Positions 34,028 to 47,117 of a DNA stretch of 64,000 bases are shown piece by piece. Origin of the DNA: Tetragonia tetragonoides (lineage: Eukaryota > Streptophyta > Magnoliopsida > Caryophyllales > Aizoaceae). A model generated the notes under the pieces. That model was not told the DNA's origin. It made no database searches and worked only from the letters and a program-made list of their open reading frames with translations. The DNA is taken from NCBI GenBank assembly GCA_038025085.1, contig CM076139.1, forward strand, positions 18,617,307 to 18,681,306, written 5' to 3'. The position numbers and the translations under genes were made by a program. Each line of letters opens with the position of its first letter. Position 1 is the first letter of the stretch.

Positions 34028-36222
34028 AAAACGTGGATGCCTTCGATGTCCAGTAAGAGGCCCTTTCAAGCCTAATCAAGGACCCAATAACCTACCATGG
34101 GGCCTTCCCATGTCCCCTAACGTTGTCCCATGCGATGTGGTGCGAAAATAACTACGTTCGTTCCGGGGCCTCCTGAAAGCTTAAAAAACATGGATTATAG
34201 CCTTCGTTTTCGGCTTCCCATGGCTCTGGTGTCATTTTTGCCCAAACATCTCCTGGGGGGAGGGGGGAGTCTATCGTGACCTGGAGGACCCTCGATGCTC
34301 CGGGAGGGTCATTTGAATCTCCGAACTTTGATATCACCCATGCCTTTTGGTATTCCGACTCTTACACCAGTGTCTCGTAAAACGCCCTTCCAAACATATC
34401 AGAGGCAAAATAAGAAACTCCCAGGGCCTCCCATGTCCTCTATGGATGCTCTATGCGATGTGATGCGCAAATATCCACCTTCATTTTGTGGCCTCCCGAA
34501 AGCCCAAAAAACATGGATTATAGCCTTCGTTTACGGCTTCGTGGAGCTGGGGTGTCATTTTTGCCAAAACTTTTTGGGGGGCCTATCATAACCCTATAGG
34601 ACCCTCGCTGCTGCGGGAAGATCATCCTGATCATCGAACTTCGATATCAACCATATGTCTTTGGTATTCCGAATCTTACACCAATGTCCCGTAAAACGAC
34701 ATTCCGAACCTATCAGGGACCAGATAAGAAATCCCGAAGGCCTCCCATGTCACCTAGGGGTGTTCCGTGCAATGTGGTGCAAAAAAATCCACCTTCGTTT
34801 TGGGGCCTCCTGAAAGCCCAAAAACATGGATTATAGCCTTTGTTTTCGTCTTTCCGGGGCCTGGGTGACATTTTTGCTCACACTTCTCCGATGGGTTTAT
34901 CATGACCCTAGAGGAGCCTCAGTGTCCGGGGAGGGTCATCCGGATCCCTGAACTTCGATATCACCATGTCTTTGATATTTCGACTCTTACACCAGTGTCC
35001 CATTAAACGCCCTTCCAACCCTATCAGGGACCATATTAATGACCCCCAGGGCGTCGCATGTCCCCTAGGGCTGTTCCGTGTGATGTGCTGCGAAAATATC
35101 AACCTTCGTTTTGGGGTCTCCCGAAATCCCAAAAAACGAAGGTTATAACCTTTGTTTTCGGCTTCCCGGGGCTCGGATGTCATTTTTGCCTAAACTTCTC
35201 CGGGGGGTCTATCATGATCCTAGAGGACCCTCAGTGTTGCAAGAGTGTCATTCGGATCCCCGAACTTCGATATCACCCATGCCTTTGGTTTTCTAACTCG
35301 TATAGTAGTGTCCAGTAAAATGGACTTCCGAACCTATCACGGACCAGATAAGCAATCCTGGGGGCATCCCATGTCCCTTAGGGGGTGTTTCGTGCGATAT
35401 GGTGCGAAAATATACACCTTCGTTTTGAGGCCTCCCGGAAGCCCAAAAAACGAAGGTTATAGCCTTCGTTTTCGGCTTTCCGGGGCCTTGGTGTCATTTT
35501 TGCCCAAATTTGTTCGTGGGATCTATCATGTTCCTAGAGGACTTCGGTTCCTGGTAGGGTTATCTGGATCCCCGAACTTCGATATCACCCATGCCTTTGG
35601 TATTCCGACTCTTTCAACAATGTCTTGTAAAACGCCCTTCCAAGCCTATTAGGGACACGATAACGGACCCCGAGTACCTCCCATTTTCTCTGGGGGTGTT
35701 CTGTTCAACGTGGTGCGAAAATATCCATCTTCGTTACGGGGCCTCCCGGTAGCCCACAAAACGTGGATTATAGGCTTCGTTTTTGGCTTTCAGGGGCCCG
35801 AGTGCCATTTTCCTAAACTTATCCGGGGGTTCTATCATGATCCTGGAGTACCCTCGGTGCCTCAGGAGAGACATCCAAATCTCCGAACTTCAATATCACC
35901 CATGACTTCGGTGTTCCGGCCCTTACATTTGTGTCCCGTAAAAACGCCCTTACAAGCCTATTAGAAACCCGATAACGGACCCTGTGGTCCTCTTATGTTC
36001 TCTAAGGGTGTCCCGTGCGATATGGTGCGAAAATATACGCCTTCATTCTGGGCCTCCCGGAAGCCCAAATAACGTGGATTAATAGCCTTTCATTTTCGGC
36101 TTTCTGGGCCCCGATTTCCGTTTTTGCCCAAACTTCTCCGGGGAGTCTATATTCACAGTAGAGGACCTCCGAAGCCTAGAGACGGTCATCCGGTCCCCAA
36201 ACTCCGATTTCACCTATGGTAC
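34028..36222. repeat. Satellite array, about 312-bp monomer, seven copies (unit A)
   Basis: The anchor GTGCGAAAATAT and variants recurs near 34142, 34466, 34779, 35090, 35405, 35717 and 36029, spacing 311-324 bp. Each monomer has a TATCATGACCCTAGAGGACC block, a CCGAACTTCGATATCACCC block, a CGTAAAACGCCCTTCC block and an inverted repeat of about 20-bp arms around TTATAG (for example 35434-35482). Monomers are well diverged, so the array is old. Frames over it are repeat translations. Confidence 0.9.
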
Positions 36223-36334
36223 ATGGGCGCTGGGACATGGGCCACCCATATTTTGTTTCAATAATTTTTTGATGTACTTAGTTCATTTCGTTCCATTGTC
36301 TACTATGACAATAACTTTGGTAGAAGAGCTGTAT

Positions 36335-38660
36335 GATAGAGTATTCTCAAGTTTGTTAATAAAAGGCTAATAATTGTTTCGTAAGCACTCATTCAAATAC
36401 ATATCGCAGTTTACAGTGTGACTAATTATAATAAGTAGAACTATAATGCAACAAATAATGTCATTTAGGGGTAGATACCTCTAACTTTTAAAGAGGCAAC
36501 GTAAGGCAATGAATGATATACTTTTTTTACAAAAAAGTTAGAAGCAAGAAACCCATCAAAAACATTACATTTAAAAATAAAAATAAAAAACCAAAAAAAC
36601 TGAAAATCCCACACTAATTTAACTAGTAAAAGTGATAGTGAATTTAGGTCAAGACATGGGCCCTATAATTGGATAGGCCAAAACCTGTAGATTATATATA
36701 CAAGTTATCCAAAGGCCCGTTTGCAAGCCCACAATCAAGGTTTAAGGATTTTAATTTTAGGATTAGTTAATATTAGAGCTGATTATGGACGGAACGGCCA
36801 GAAGAGCTCGACCCGCAATTTGGGTGGGTATGAACAAGAATTTTGGAAAAAAATTATTTAATCGGCGGGCTTAGCAGACCAATTCGTTTAAATAAATAGG
36901 CTTGTCCGGCCCGTTTAATGACCTATGGACGGGCTTGTCCGGCCCGTTTAATGTTTTTTACTTAAAATTTGTGAGTTTTTGTTTGTTTGTTTGTTTGTGT
37001 GTTGTTAAGACTTATTTTGGGTGAGAAAATATCAGATCATGGTTATGTAGAGTATTACACTTGATTTTGGAGTTAGGTAGCATTTTAATAGCAAAATTAC
37101 TTATTGCAAACAAAGAAAAACTCTTAAAATTTAATTTAAAAATAATTTTTTTACCGTCACGTTTGCCCACGGCCACGGGTAAGCCCGACCCATATATAGG
37201 CGGGCCATGGAAATAATTTTGACCCGTAGCGGATAAGGACAACAAGTTTTAGGCTTGTTGGACAAATTTTTCATCAAAAGCCCAATCAATATCTAATCCG
37301 AGCCCATAAATAATCACCTCTATTTACTATCAAGGGCCTTAAACCATCAGGGTTGAAAAAAATAAAATGTCTTAATTTACTGACGCAAGAATTCTCAACG
37401 TACCAGAAATTTGTTTCCCCTTTGCTTTTTGATCGCCGATGCGTATGGAGTAGCATAACAAAGTCTATGGTGCGATATGGTGCGATATGGTGCGAAAAAA
37501 TACGCAACATTCTAGAGTATTCTCAAGTTTGTTAATAAAAGGCTAATAATTGTTTCGTAAGCACTCATTCAAATACATATCGCAGTTTACAGTATGACTA
37601 ATTATAATAAGTAGAACTATAATGCAACAAACAATGTCATTTAGGGGTAGATACCTCTAACTTTTAAAGAGGCAACGTAAGGCAATGAATGACATACTTT
37701 TTTTACAAAAAAGTTAGAAGCAAGAAACCCATCAAAAACATTACATTTAAAAATAAAAATAAAAAACCAAAAAAAACTGAAAATCCCACACTAATTTAAC
37801 TAGTAAAAGTGATAGTGAATTTAGGTCAAGACATGGGCCCTATAATTGGATAGGCCAAAACCTGTAGATTATATATACAAGTTATCCAAAGGCCCGTTTA
37901 CAAGCCCACAATCAAGGTTTAAGGATTTTAATTTTAGGATTAGTTAATATTAGAGCTGATTATGGACGGAACGGCCAGAAAAGCTCGACCCGTAATTTGG
38001 GTCGGTATGAACAAGATTTTTGGAAAAAAATTATTTAATCGGCGGACTTAGCAGACCAATTCGTTTAAATAACTGGGCGAATAAGGACAGTACAAAATGA
38101 CCCATGGACGGACTTGTCCGGCCCGTTTCATGTTTTTTACTTAAAATTTGTGAGTTTTTGTTTGTTTGTTTGTTTGTGTGTTGTTAAGACTTATTTTGAG
38201 TGAGAAAATATCAGATCATGATTATGTAGACTATTACACTTGATTTTGGAGTTAGGTAGCATATTAATAGCAAGATTACTTATTGCAAACAAAGAAAAAC
38301 TCTTAAAATTTAATTGAAAAATAATTTTTTACCGTCACGTTTGCCCGCGGCCACGGGTAAGCCCGACCCGTATATAGGCGGGCCATGGAAATAATTTTGA
38401 CCCGTAGCGGATAAGGACAACAAGTTTTAGGCTCGTTGGACAAATTTTTCATCAAAAGCCCGATCAATATCTAATCCGAGCCCATAAATAATCACCTCTA
38501 TTTACTATCAAGGGCCTTAAACCGTCAGGGTTGAAAAAAATAAAATGTCTTAATTTACTGACGCAAGAAGTCTCAACGTACCAGAAATTTGTTTCCCCTG
38601 TGCTTTTTGATCGCCGATGCGTATGGAGTAGCATAACAAAGTCTAGTTGGAATAGCTTGC
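36335..38660. repeat. 1176-bp tandem duplication (unit A only)
   Basis: 36335-37510 and 37511-38660 are near-identical, starting at GTATTCTCAAGTTTG (36341 and 37517). Unit B has one copy (50460-51640). The junction at 37467-37505 carries satellite words (TGCGATATGGTGCGAAAA). Content is AT-rich, with (GTTT)n near 36980 and 38160 and GCCCG-rich phrases; no gene recognised. Confidence 0.9.
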
Positions 38661-38841
38661 CTGGTCTAGTGGGAGTTGTCCTCTGGTGACATTAATGTCC
38701 ACCCGTATTTGATTCCTGCTAGGAGCTCCCCACCCCTGAACATAGAGCAGGAAGGGCTCGTCAAAGTGGTCACCCCTCCAGACTAAAAAACAGGAGAAAA
38801 GAAAATAGCTTAATACTTCATCTCATTTAGTGATGAATTAA

Positions 38842-40826
38842 TGTTGGGAAATTTTACGATGGTCCATCCATACAAGTTCGAGATAAATATATATCAAAAA
38901 GTAAGAAAGACAACACAACAAGTTTAACGTGGTTCGGCCCCAATTCAATGGTCTACGTCCACGAAACACTCCATCCCATGCCTTAAGCACACTATGTGTT
39001 TTCCTTGACGTCCCCCTTAGATGGTGACTCACTCTCTCTCTTCCTCGTTTAAAGCATGAGCTCACATATATATATGATGTCCAACCCTAACCTATAACAC
39101 TCCTTATATAGGCAAAGTATTCCTAACCCTAAAACCACTAGGATAAGGAATACATCTTTTAGGATACTAGTTTCCTAGTTACACAATAACACCTACATAT
39201 TATCCTACTCAAATAGGTAATTACATGCCAATAGAAAATCCCTCATAATATCCTAAAAGATCCCAAAAGATAATGGGAAAAAATCTCCCAAAAGCAAACA
39301 AGCCAAACCTCCGTTCGTTGGCTCGGATGGGACCGCATGGTCGTGTAGATTTTCCTTCACAAAGTTGCCCGGTCGTGCGGCGTTGACAGCTCCTTGATGT
39401 CAGCTCCGCATGACCATGCAACAATACACTTCCAAATCCGCCCGACCATGTGTACTCCACTTTTCCTCCTTTAGCTTTGCAGACTTGTCCCGTTATTTCC
39501 GATACCTCCCGAACTATGTTGATTTTGCTCCAACAATCCTCCTCTCAAACCCAACACACCTTGGAACCTCGAATCATGTTGAAAATGATCTAACAATCCT
39601 CCTATCAAGCCCAACACGCTTCCACACATCATCCCTTTGATGACGAAGCCTCCTCTTGAACTCGAAACCTTCTTCTCTTTTAACCTCGAGTATGAAGTGA
39701 TTCACCTCGTTCCTTTGGCTCTTCCACCATGTCGTTTTTAAGGAAAAACCACAAACCCTCCTCTTGTTGTCTTCAAACTATTGCACCCACGGAACCAATT
39801 TCATTGGTCTCTTGAACTTGCCATCATAAAAAAAACCCTCCCTTCAATTGAACGAATTTGGAACATCATGAACTCATCAACGGATCCTACAAAGCGGCCA
39901 GCTTTCATAGGCATCTAGACTAACTAAAGGTGTCCCCAAACGATGCAGCTCACCATCATGTCCAAAATCAATCTCCCACGGGATCTTCACCAAGATCGTA
40001 ACCCTCAGCTCTGATACCATTTGTTGGGGAATTTTACGATGGTCCATCCATACAAGTTTGAGATAAACATATGTCAATAAGTAAGAAAGACAACACAACA
40101 AGTTTAACGTGGTTTGGCCCCAATTCAATGGCCTACGTCCACGAACCTCATATATATGTATTATTAATTAATCAATCACATAACTAATTATACATCATCT
40201 CTAGAGATACACAAAGTGACTCCCTTTTTCTTAAGCACTCCATCCCATGGCTTAAGCACACTATGTGTTTTCCTTGACGTCCCACTCCATGGGGTGCGTC
40301 CCCCTTATATGGTGACTCTCTCTCTCTCTTCCCCCCTTAAAGCATGAGCTCACATATATGATGTCCAACCCTATCCTATAACGCTAACGCTCCTTATATA
40401 GGCAAAGTATTCCTAACCCTAAAACCACTAGGCTAAGGAATACATCTTTTAGGATACTAGTTTCCTAGTTACACAATAACACCTAGATATTATTCTACTC
40501 AAATAGGTAATTACATGCCAATAGAAAATCCCCCATAATATCCTAAAAGATCCCCAAAAGATAATGGGAGAAAATCTCCCAAAAGCAAACAAGCCAAACC
40601 GCTGTTCGTTGGCTCGGATGGGACCGCATGGTCGTGCAGATTTTCCCTCACAAAGTTGCCCGGTCGTGCGGCGTTGACAGCCCCTTGCTGTCAGCTTCGC
40701 ATGACCATGCAACAATACACTTCCAAATCCGCCCGATCATGTGTACTCCACTTTTCCTCCTTTAGCTTTGCGGACTTGTCCCGTTATTCCCGATACCTCC
40801 CGAACTATGTTGAGTTTGCTCCAACA
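38842..40826 (-). mobile_element. Short non-autonomous Ty1/copia element (unit A)
   Basis: Two LTRs, 38842-39535 and 40022-40826, both TGTTGGG...CTCCAACA, surround only 486 bp. On the minus strand a TGGTATCAGAGC primer-binding site (40019-40008, initiator tRNA-Met type, typical of copia) follows the LTR at 40022, and a polypurine stretch GTTTGAGAGGAGGAT precedes the LTR at 39535. No coding region. Flanks are ATTAA (38837-38841) and ATTGA (40827-40831); unit B has ATTAA on both sides. The right LTR is longer by an ATATATGTATTATTAATTAA-containing segment. Confidence 0.85.
40008..40019 (-). promoter_or_regulatory. Copia primer-binding site (unit A)
   Basis: Minus strand TGGTATCAGAGC, complementary to the 3' end of initiator tRNA-Met. 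In unit B it is changed (GTGGTATTAGAGC). Confidence 0.8.
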
Positions 40827-40869
40827 ATTGAAGTTTACAAAAACATCGTATCAGGCTCTCTCTAACAAG

Positions 40870-40905
40870 CATGACGTCATGTTGATGTCATGTTTGTCTA
40901 TAAAA
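40870..40905 (+). promoter_or_regulatory. Promoter-like CATGACGTCATG plus TATAAAA (unit A)
   Basis: A perfect palindrome with the bZIP core TGACGTCA (40870-40881), a second ATGTCATG, then TATAAAA at 40899. The sequence stops at the duplication edge (40916). Unit B (53809-53844) carries the same with TATAAGA. Confidence 0.4.
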
Positions 40906-40936
40906 GGGGCCTCGCCAATAAATACGACCCTTTTTC

Positions 40937-41804
40937 AGCCCGACTCCTTTTTCAGCCCAAATTCAATTTTCGGCTCCTCTTCAGCCGTCCAGCCCTACTT
41001 CCTGCGCCTATAAATACGACCCTCCTCCCTCAGTTCAAAACACATAGTCTACAGTTGACAACCTCTATTCTCAGTAGTATTGACTCTGAGCTTCCCCCAC
41101 TTTCTTCCAAACTTGAGATCTTGTCTTTTACTATTCCTGTCAAATATAGCCTACAGTTTAGGTTCTAACTCCTGAGGGCTCAAATAAAATTAATTGCCTA
41201 ATTGTTTATTTTCTAATAGTCATAATGTAGATATCATGCTAGAATAACGTTTTTATTGCTTCCTAAATATTGTCCTTCCAAGCATGTCTAGCCGTTGTAA
41301 TGCTCAACTTGTCAATCGAATGCATGTCTAAACAAGTGTTAAAATTAAATGTTGTGATGCTTGTGATGAACCAATTAATAGTTTAAGTCTAGGTTGTTAA
41401 TCCGGTTTTGCATGGGAATTATGTCTTTAAGTTATTAAGCAAACTTGAGTTAGTAGAGGCCGTCACAAAACGTGCAAGTTGGGTGTCTAACACCTTCCCA
41501 CCTCGTACCTTCGCCCCCGAACCTATTATTCTTGGGTACTCATATGTTCTATATGAGCGGGAGTCTTTCTAAAAACATGATCAGTTCACTTATCGCGCTA
41601 TTGGGTTGTCCCTTCGGTTTGTCCCTTCGATAAAACGCCGATAGCAGATTTGTGACCTCTTTCATGGTTTTTATTCATTCAAGTCCTTTCAAATGCTTTT
41701 CTAACTCGATGGTCCCTTGAACTTATCTAAACCCCCAACTTACAAATTTTCTATAAGGACGCACTCCGTGGAAACAGATGGATGGAAAATCCCGGGTCCT
41801 TACA
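40937..41804 (+). repeat. Truncated B-family solo LTR (unit B)
   Basis: Right-hand 868 bp of the solo LTR, ending CCTTACA and followed by CATTG, the same target duplication as at 28437. Its left part is missing because the duplication edge lies inside the LTR. Confidence 0.9.
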
Positions 41805-41869
41805 CATTGATGAATGCAACACTTGGACTTTTATACAAATACAGATGCAAAATGACGACAATGCAAACG

Positions 41870-43248
41870 AATAAGTTATGTACCGTCAAAAGTTGTCTCG
41901 CTACTCACCGGAGCGGCTGAACCGCTACGCAAGCGGCTGAACCGCTTGCCCTAGCGGCTAGTCCTTTAGTCCAAGCGTTAGCCGCTTGGAGCCTAGCAAA
42001 GCCGCTTGGACGCCAAGCGGCCCCACCTGAAAGGCGCCTGATGGACTATTTTGTCTGGCCTTTTTTTCAGTTCCGTCCCAAACCTAAACCTAGCTCCATA
42101 TATACTCTTTTCCTCCGTTTTTTCAAGGGGAACACAATGGAGAACTCAAATTGAACCCTAGAACTATCTAGTTAACCCTAATCTCTCTATCTTCATCCAT
42201 CTCCTTCCTCCGTCACCAACAAAACCACTCTAATCATCCTTCCACCAAAAAAAAACTGATCCTTTACCCTTTCCACCACAAATTAACCTTTAATATCATT
42301 CATCTTCACAAGAGAACACATAATTCATCTACCTTTGATCAAGAACAAGAATCTTTGGGAATTCGTCCGTTCTTAAGTGAATATCCAAGTTCTTCATCCT
42401 GAGGGTTTATTTTCTTTAAATCAATTCTTTTTATGATCATGTGTTTTACTTAGATTATGCTTATGGTTGATTAATTTGCATATTTTCATTATGATTTTGT
42501 ATATTAGTATATTAATCATGTTAGATTAGTTTAATTCATGTTTATTGCATGTTTAGTATAAAAATCATGTTTTGCATATTTACATGTTTAATTAGTATAG
42601 AATTAGATTAATTGCATGATTAGATCAATTTTCACATTAGTTATAATTATTGCATGAGAAGCATGTTCTTATTAACTACTTCTTTATTGCTTTAGTTTAA
42701 TTCCAATGAAGGTACTAACTTGTTTACTAATGCAAGTTGGCAATTGGCGCGTTAAGCAAGAACGGTAGGTTTTGGAGAATATTATTACCTTGTGTATTTA
42801 TTGGGTTAATCTCGCGCTTTATTAATTCATAGCATGTAATTGGATAAATCATGTGCAAAGCGATAACAATATCAATAAATCATGTTGTTCAAACCCACTT
42901 AGTTAATTCTAGGAATTGGACGACCGGGTTTGTTTGGAACCGTGTAACTTTATTTGTTAATCAAGATCAATTAGTAGAGGCCATTTATTAACGGGGGTAA
43001 TTGGGTGCCTAACACCTTCCCAATTCGTGCCCACACCCCAGAACTCATCTTTTGTCCTTTGGGTCATTAGAGTCAATTTATCCCCAATCGGGATTGGGGT
43101 GCATTAAACCTAGTGTGGAGTCTTTCTAGACTTTCGATTTGGGTTCTTTATTGGTTTCCAAGTGTTTTCCTTAAAATTTGGTGGCGACTCTTCAATTATC
43201 CTAAACACCCAAGAGAAAGGGAGTATAATTCAAACCCTGGTGTTTACA
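41870..43248 (+). repeat. Truncated A-family LTR (unit B)
   Basis: Same left truncation as 28502-29813, preceded by the same 60-bp B1 leader piece and followed by ATATG. It keeps a 67-bp segment near 42240 lost in unit A. Confidence 0.85.
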
Positions 43249-43351
43249 ATATGGAAGGAAGCCCCCTGTAGATACTCGCATTGTTCACAACTTAAGTGAA
43301 ATTCTTAAAAAGCTCATCTTCAATTCGGATACCCACATCGTAGAGTCGGTT

Positions 43352-44269
43352 TTAGGAGTCAATTGCTTGATACATGAGGTGTTCCTTGTTAGTAGGTTGC
43401 AGATTCTTGATAAATTGGCGGATTTGATCAGTTTGCGAAGGTCGCTCGACCAGTTCGGCTACCTTTAGCCTCCAGCGCTGAAGGAAGGCAGTGAATCCCT
43501 CTTCTTCTTCTTGTTTGGTGATCTCTAACTCTCGAAGGGTCATAGGTAGAGCAACATTTTCCTTGTTGCGTGCAAGGAAGACTGTAGTGAAATCTAACCA
43601 AGTGTGGTAGTTCTCCAAATTCAAAGTGTAGAACCAACGACGAGTCGAGGCATCAAGAGTCAGTGAAAACAAGTGAACGTAGATACTTTTGTCAACTCCT
43701 CTTAAGCCCATGGCAGTAGTGAAGGCCTTAAGGTGGTCTTGTGGATTATCAGTTCCAGTGAATGTCGGAACCTCGGGCATGGAGAACTTGGCTGGAAGCT
43801 TGCCCTTGAATTTTGGATTGACTTTAGTAACATTAGCTTGGTAGTTGGCAAACAGGCCGCTGTTTTCGAGCACAGAATTAATCTTATCCAGCATGGCATT
43901 TGCTCCTTCTTCCTCAGAGTCAGAGTCGGAGAGGATTCTTGATTCATCCTCTTTCTTCCTTTCCGGATCTTCAACCTTGAGTCGCACCCTTTCCAACTCA
44001 CTCATGAGCTCATCAAGCCTCTCGTCAGTGGTTTTGGGCATCGTGAAATCAGGAGGGGTGATAGCCGTGGAGAAGAATGTATGTAGTGATGGCAAATTTA
44101 TTGATGGTGAGGCTGTTTGTGGTGGAGGTAGATTATGGCATGATGGCCTTTTGGAATGTGGTGGTGTCTTGGATGTAGCTTGTACACGAACCAATCTGCC
44201 GGACGATCGAGCCCAACCTTTGTCACCGTAATTCTTCCTCGAGCCCCCAATCCTGAACACAAGTCTCAA
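43352..44269 (-). CDS. B1 gag, copy 3 (unit B), longest open B1 gag
   Basis: A 305-codon minus-strand frame. The likely start is ATG at 44041 (MPKTTDERLDELMSELERV), giving 229 residues; the frame is open 76 codons further upstream. Order: coiled-coil-like charged N-terminus, acidic serine-aspartate linker (ILSDSDSEEEG), then the capsid-type retrotransposon gag core from KLPAKFSMPEVPTF through FTTAMGLRGVDKSIYVHL, RRWFYTLNLENYHTWLDF, PMTLRELEITKQEEE and FIKNLQPTN. It stops at TAA 43352; copy 1 has TAC there and continues about 15 codons, so this end is likely a truncation. No zinc knuckle, no pol. Homologous to element A gag over about 190 residues. Gag would form particles with element RNA; without pol the element is non-autonomous. 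Confidence 0.8.
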   Translation of the reverse strand: MRLVFRIGGSRKNYGDKGWARSSGRLVRVQATSKTPPHSKRPSCHNLPPPQTASPSINLPSLHTFFSTAITPPDFTMPKTTDERLDELMSELERVRLKVEDPERKKEDESRILSDSDSEEEGANAMLDKINSVLENSGLFANYQANVTKVNPKFKGKLPAKFSMPEVPTFTGTDNPQDHLKAFTTAMGLRGVDKSIYVHLFSLTLDASTRRWFYTLNLENYHTWLDFTTVFLARNKENVALPMTLRELEITKQEEEEGFTAFLQRWRLKVAELVERPSQTDQIRQFIKNLQPTNKEHLMYQAIDS

Positions 44270-45735
<1,466 letters not shown>

Positions 45736-45752
45736 CCCCAGTGAAGTCGCCA
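45736..45752 (-). promoter_or_regulatory. Primer-binding site of B1 (unit B)
   Basis: Minus strand TGGCGACTTCACTGGGG, identical to that of B2. Confidence 0.8.
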
Positions 45753-45753
45753 C

Positions 45754-47117
45754 TGTAAGGACCCGAAATTTCTATGCCCACGGAGTGTGTCGTTATAGAA
45801 AATTTGTAAGCTGGGGGCTTTAGATAAGTTCAAGGAACCGTCGAGTTAGAAAAGCTTTTGGAAAGACTTGAATTGAATAAAAAACATGAAACAGGTCACA
45901 AATCTGCTATCGGTATTTTATCGAAGAGAAAATTGAAGGGACAAATCGAAGGGACAACCCAATAGCACGATAAGTGAACTAATCATGTTTTTAGAAAGAC
46001 TCCCGCTCATATAGAACATATGATTATCCAAGAATAAAGGGTTCGGGGGCGAAGTTACGAGGTAGGAATGTGTTAGGCACCCAAATCGTCTGTTTCATGA
46101 CGGCCTCTACTAACTCAAGTTTGCTTAATAATTTAAAGACATGATTCCCACACAAACCGGATTAACAACCTAGATTAGACTATTAATTGGTTCATCACAA
46201 GCATCACAACATTTATTACTGACCCTTATTTAGACATGCATTTGATTGGCAAGTTGAGCATTACAACGACTAGACATGTTTGGAATTTGAAAGACAATAT
46301 TTAGGAAGCAATAAATGACATGATTAGCATGATATCTACATTTTGACTACTGTAAAATAAACAGTTAAGCAAGTAACTTAATTTGAGCGCTCAGGAGTTA
46401 GTACTTGAATTGTATGCTATTTAGCAAATGAATAGTAAAAAAAGATCTCAAGTAAAGAAAGAGGGGGAAGCTCGGTGTCAATACTCCTGAGAATAGAATA
46501 GAATTGTTTATGGAAGAAAGCAGGAGAAGCTCAGAGTCAATATCACTGAGAATAGAGGGTGTTAACTGTAGACTGTGTGTTTTGAACTGAGGGTCGAGGG
46601 TCATATTTATAGGCGATGGAGTAGGCTTGGACGGGTGGAGAAATGGACAAAATCGGAGAATTGGCTTAGAAAAAGACAGGCTTGGAAGACTCAGCGAGCG
46701 CCGCTGGCGATGTTGGGAAGCGCCGCTGACGGTGTTGGCTTAAAATCTAGCGCCGCATGCGGTTGTCAGCTTGCCAGCTGGATGTGATCATAATGACGAC
46801 ATCCAGTCTATTTTTATTTTCAGAGGAATTTTAGTATTTCGAAAATGTGAAAAGGTTGTTTTGCCCTTCTGCGGTAAAAGACGCTTTCATCTCGGTTAGT
46901 AACTTGGCAACCGGGAGACGGATAAAGACACGAGAGGTGTCGTTAGAAAGCTCTTGAACGGGGCTTTTGAATGTGATCGAAATGAAGGAGTGATCGAGGA
47001 AAAACCTGAGACCTTATTTTACCTATCAAAGCAAAAATAGCATTCAAGTTTATAAATTACCCCTTTCATCATCGGGCTTTTGCGGAGAAATTCGAATGCG
47101 CTTTTTTGGCGTCTACA
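45754..47117 (-). repeat. 5' LTR of B1 (unit B)
   Basis: 1364 bp, duplicate of 31622-32984 with scattered substitutions; ends GGCGTCTACA on the plus strand at 47117. Confidence 0.9.

Larger units (their letters stand above)
27569..40916. repeat. Tandem segmental duplication, unit A (13.3 kb)
   Basis: Every landmark recurs in the same order at 40937-53855: LTR of B family, B1 leader, truncated A LTR, B1 gag, leader with TAA repeat, B1 5' LTR, flank, 312-bp satellite, short copia element. Offsets are 13368 at the left, 14131-14134 across the middle and 12991-12939 at the right; the steps are explained by three indels: a 67-bp and a 620-700-bp deletion in unit A and an extra 1176-bp tandem copy in unit A. 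Confidence 0.9.

Noticed and set aside
34295..35964. Several plus-strand frames of 60-135 codons, conserved at 48400-49783
   Set aside because: They read the 312-bp satellite; the likeness between the two places comes from segmental duplication, not coding constraint.
39410..39640. Frames with TSKSARPCVLHFSSFSFADL and minus-strand HGHAELTSR, repeated at 40656, 52401 and 53595
   Set aside because: They are inside the copia LTRs and recur because the LTR occurs four times in the window.
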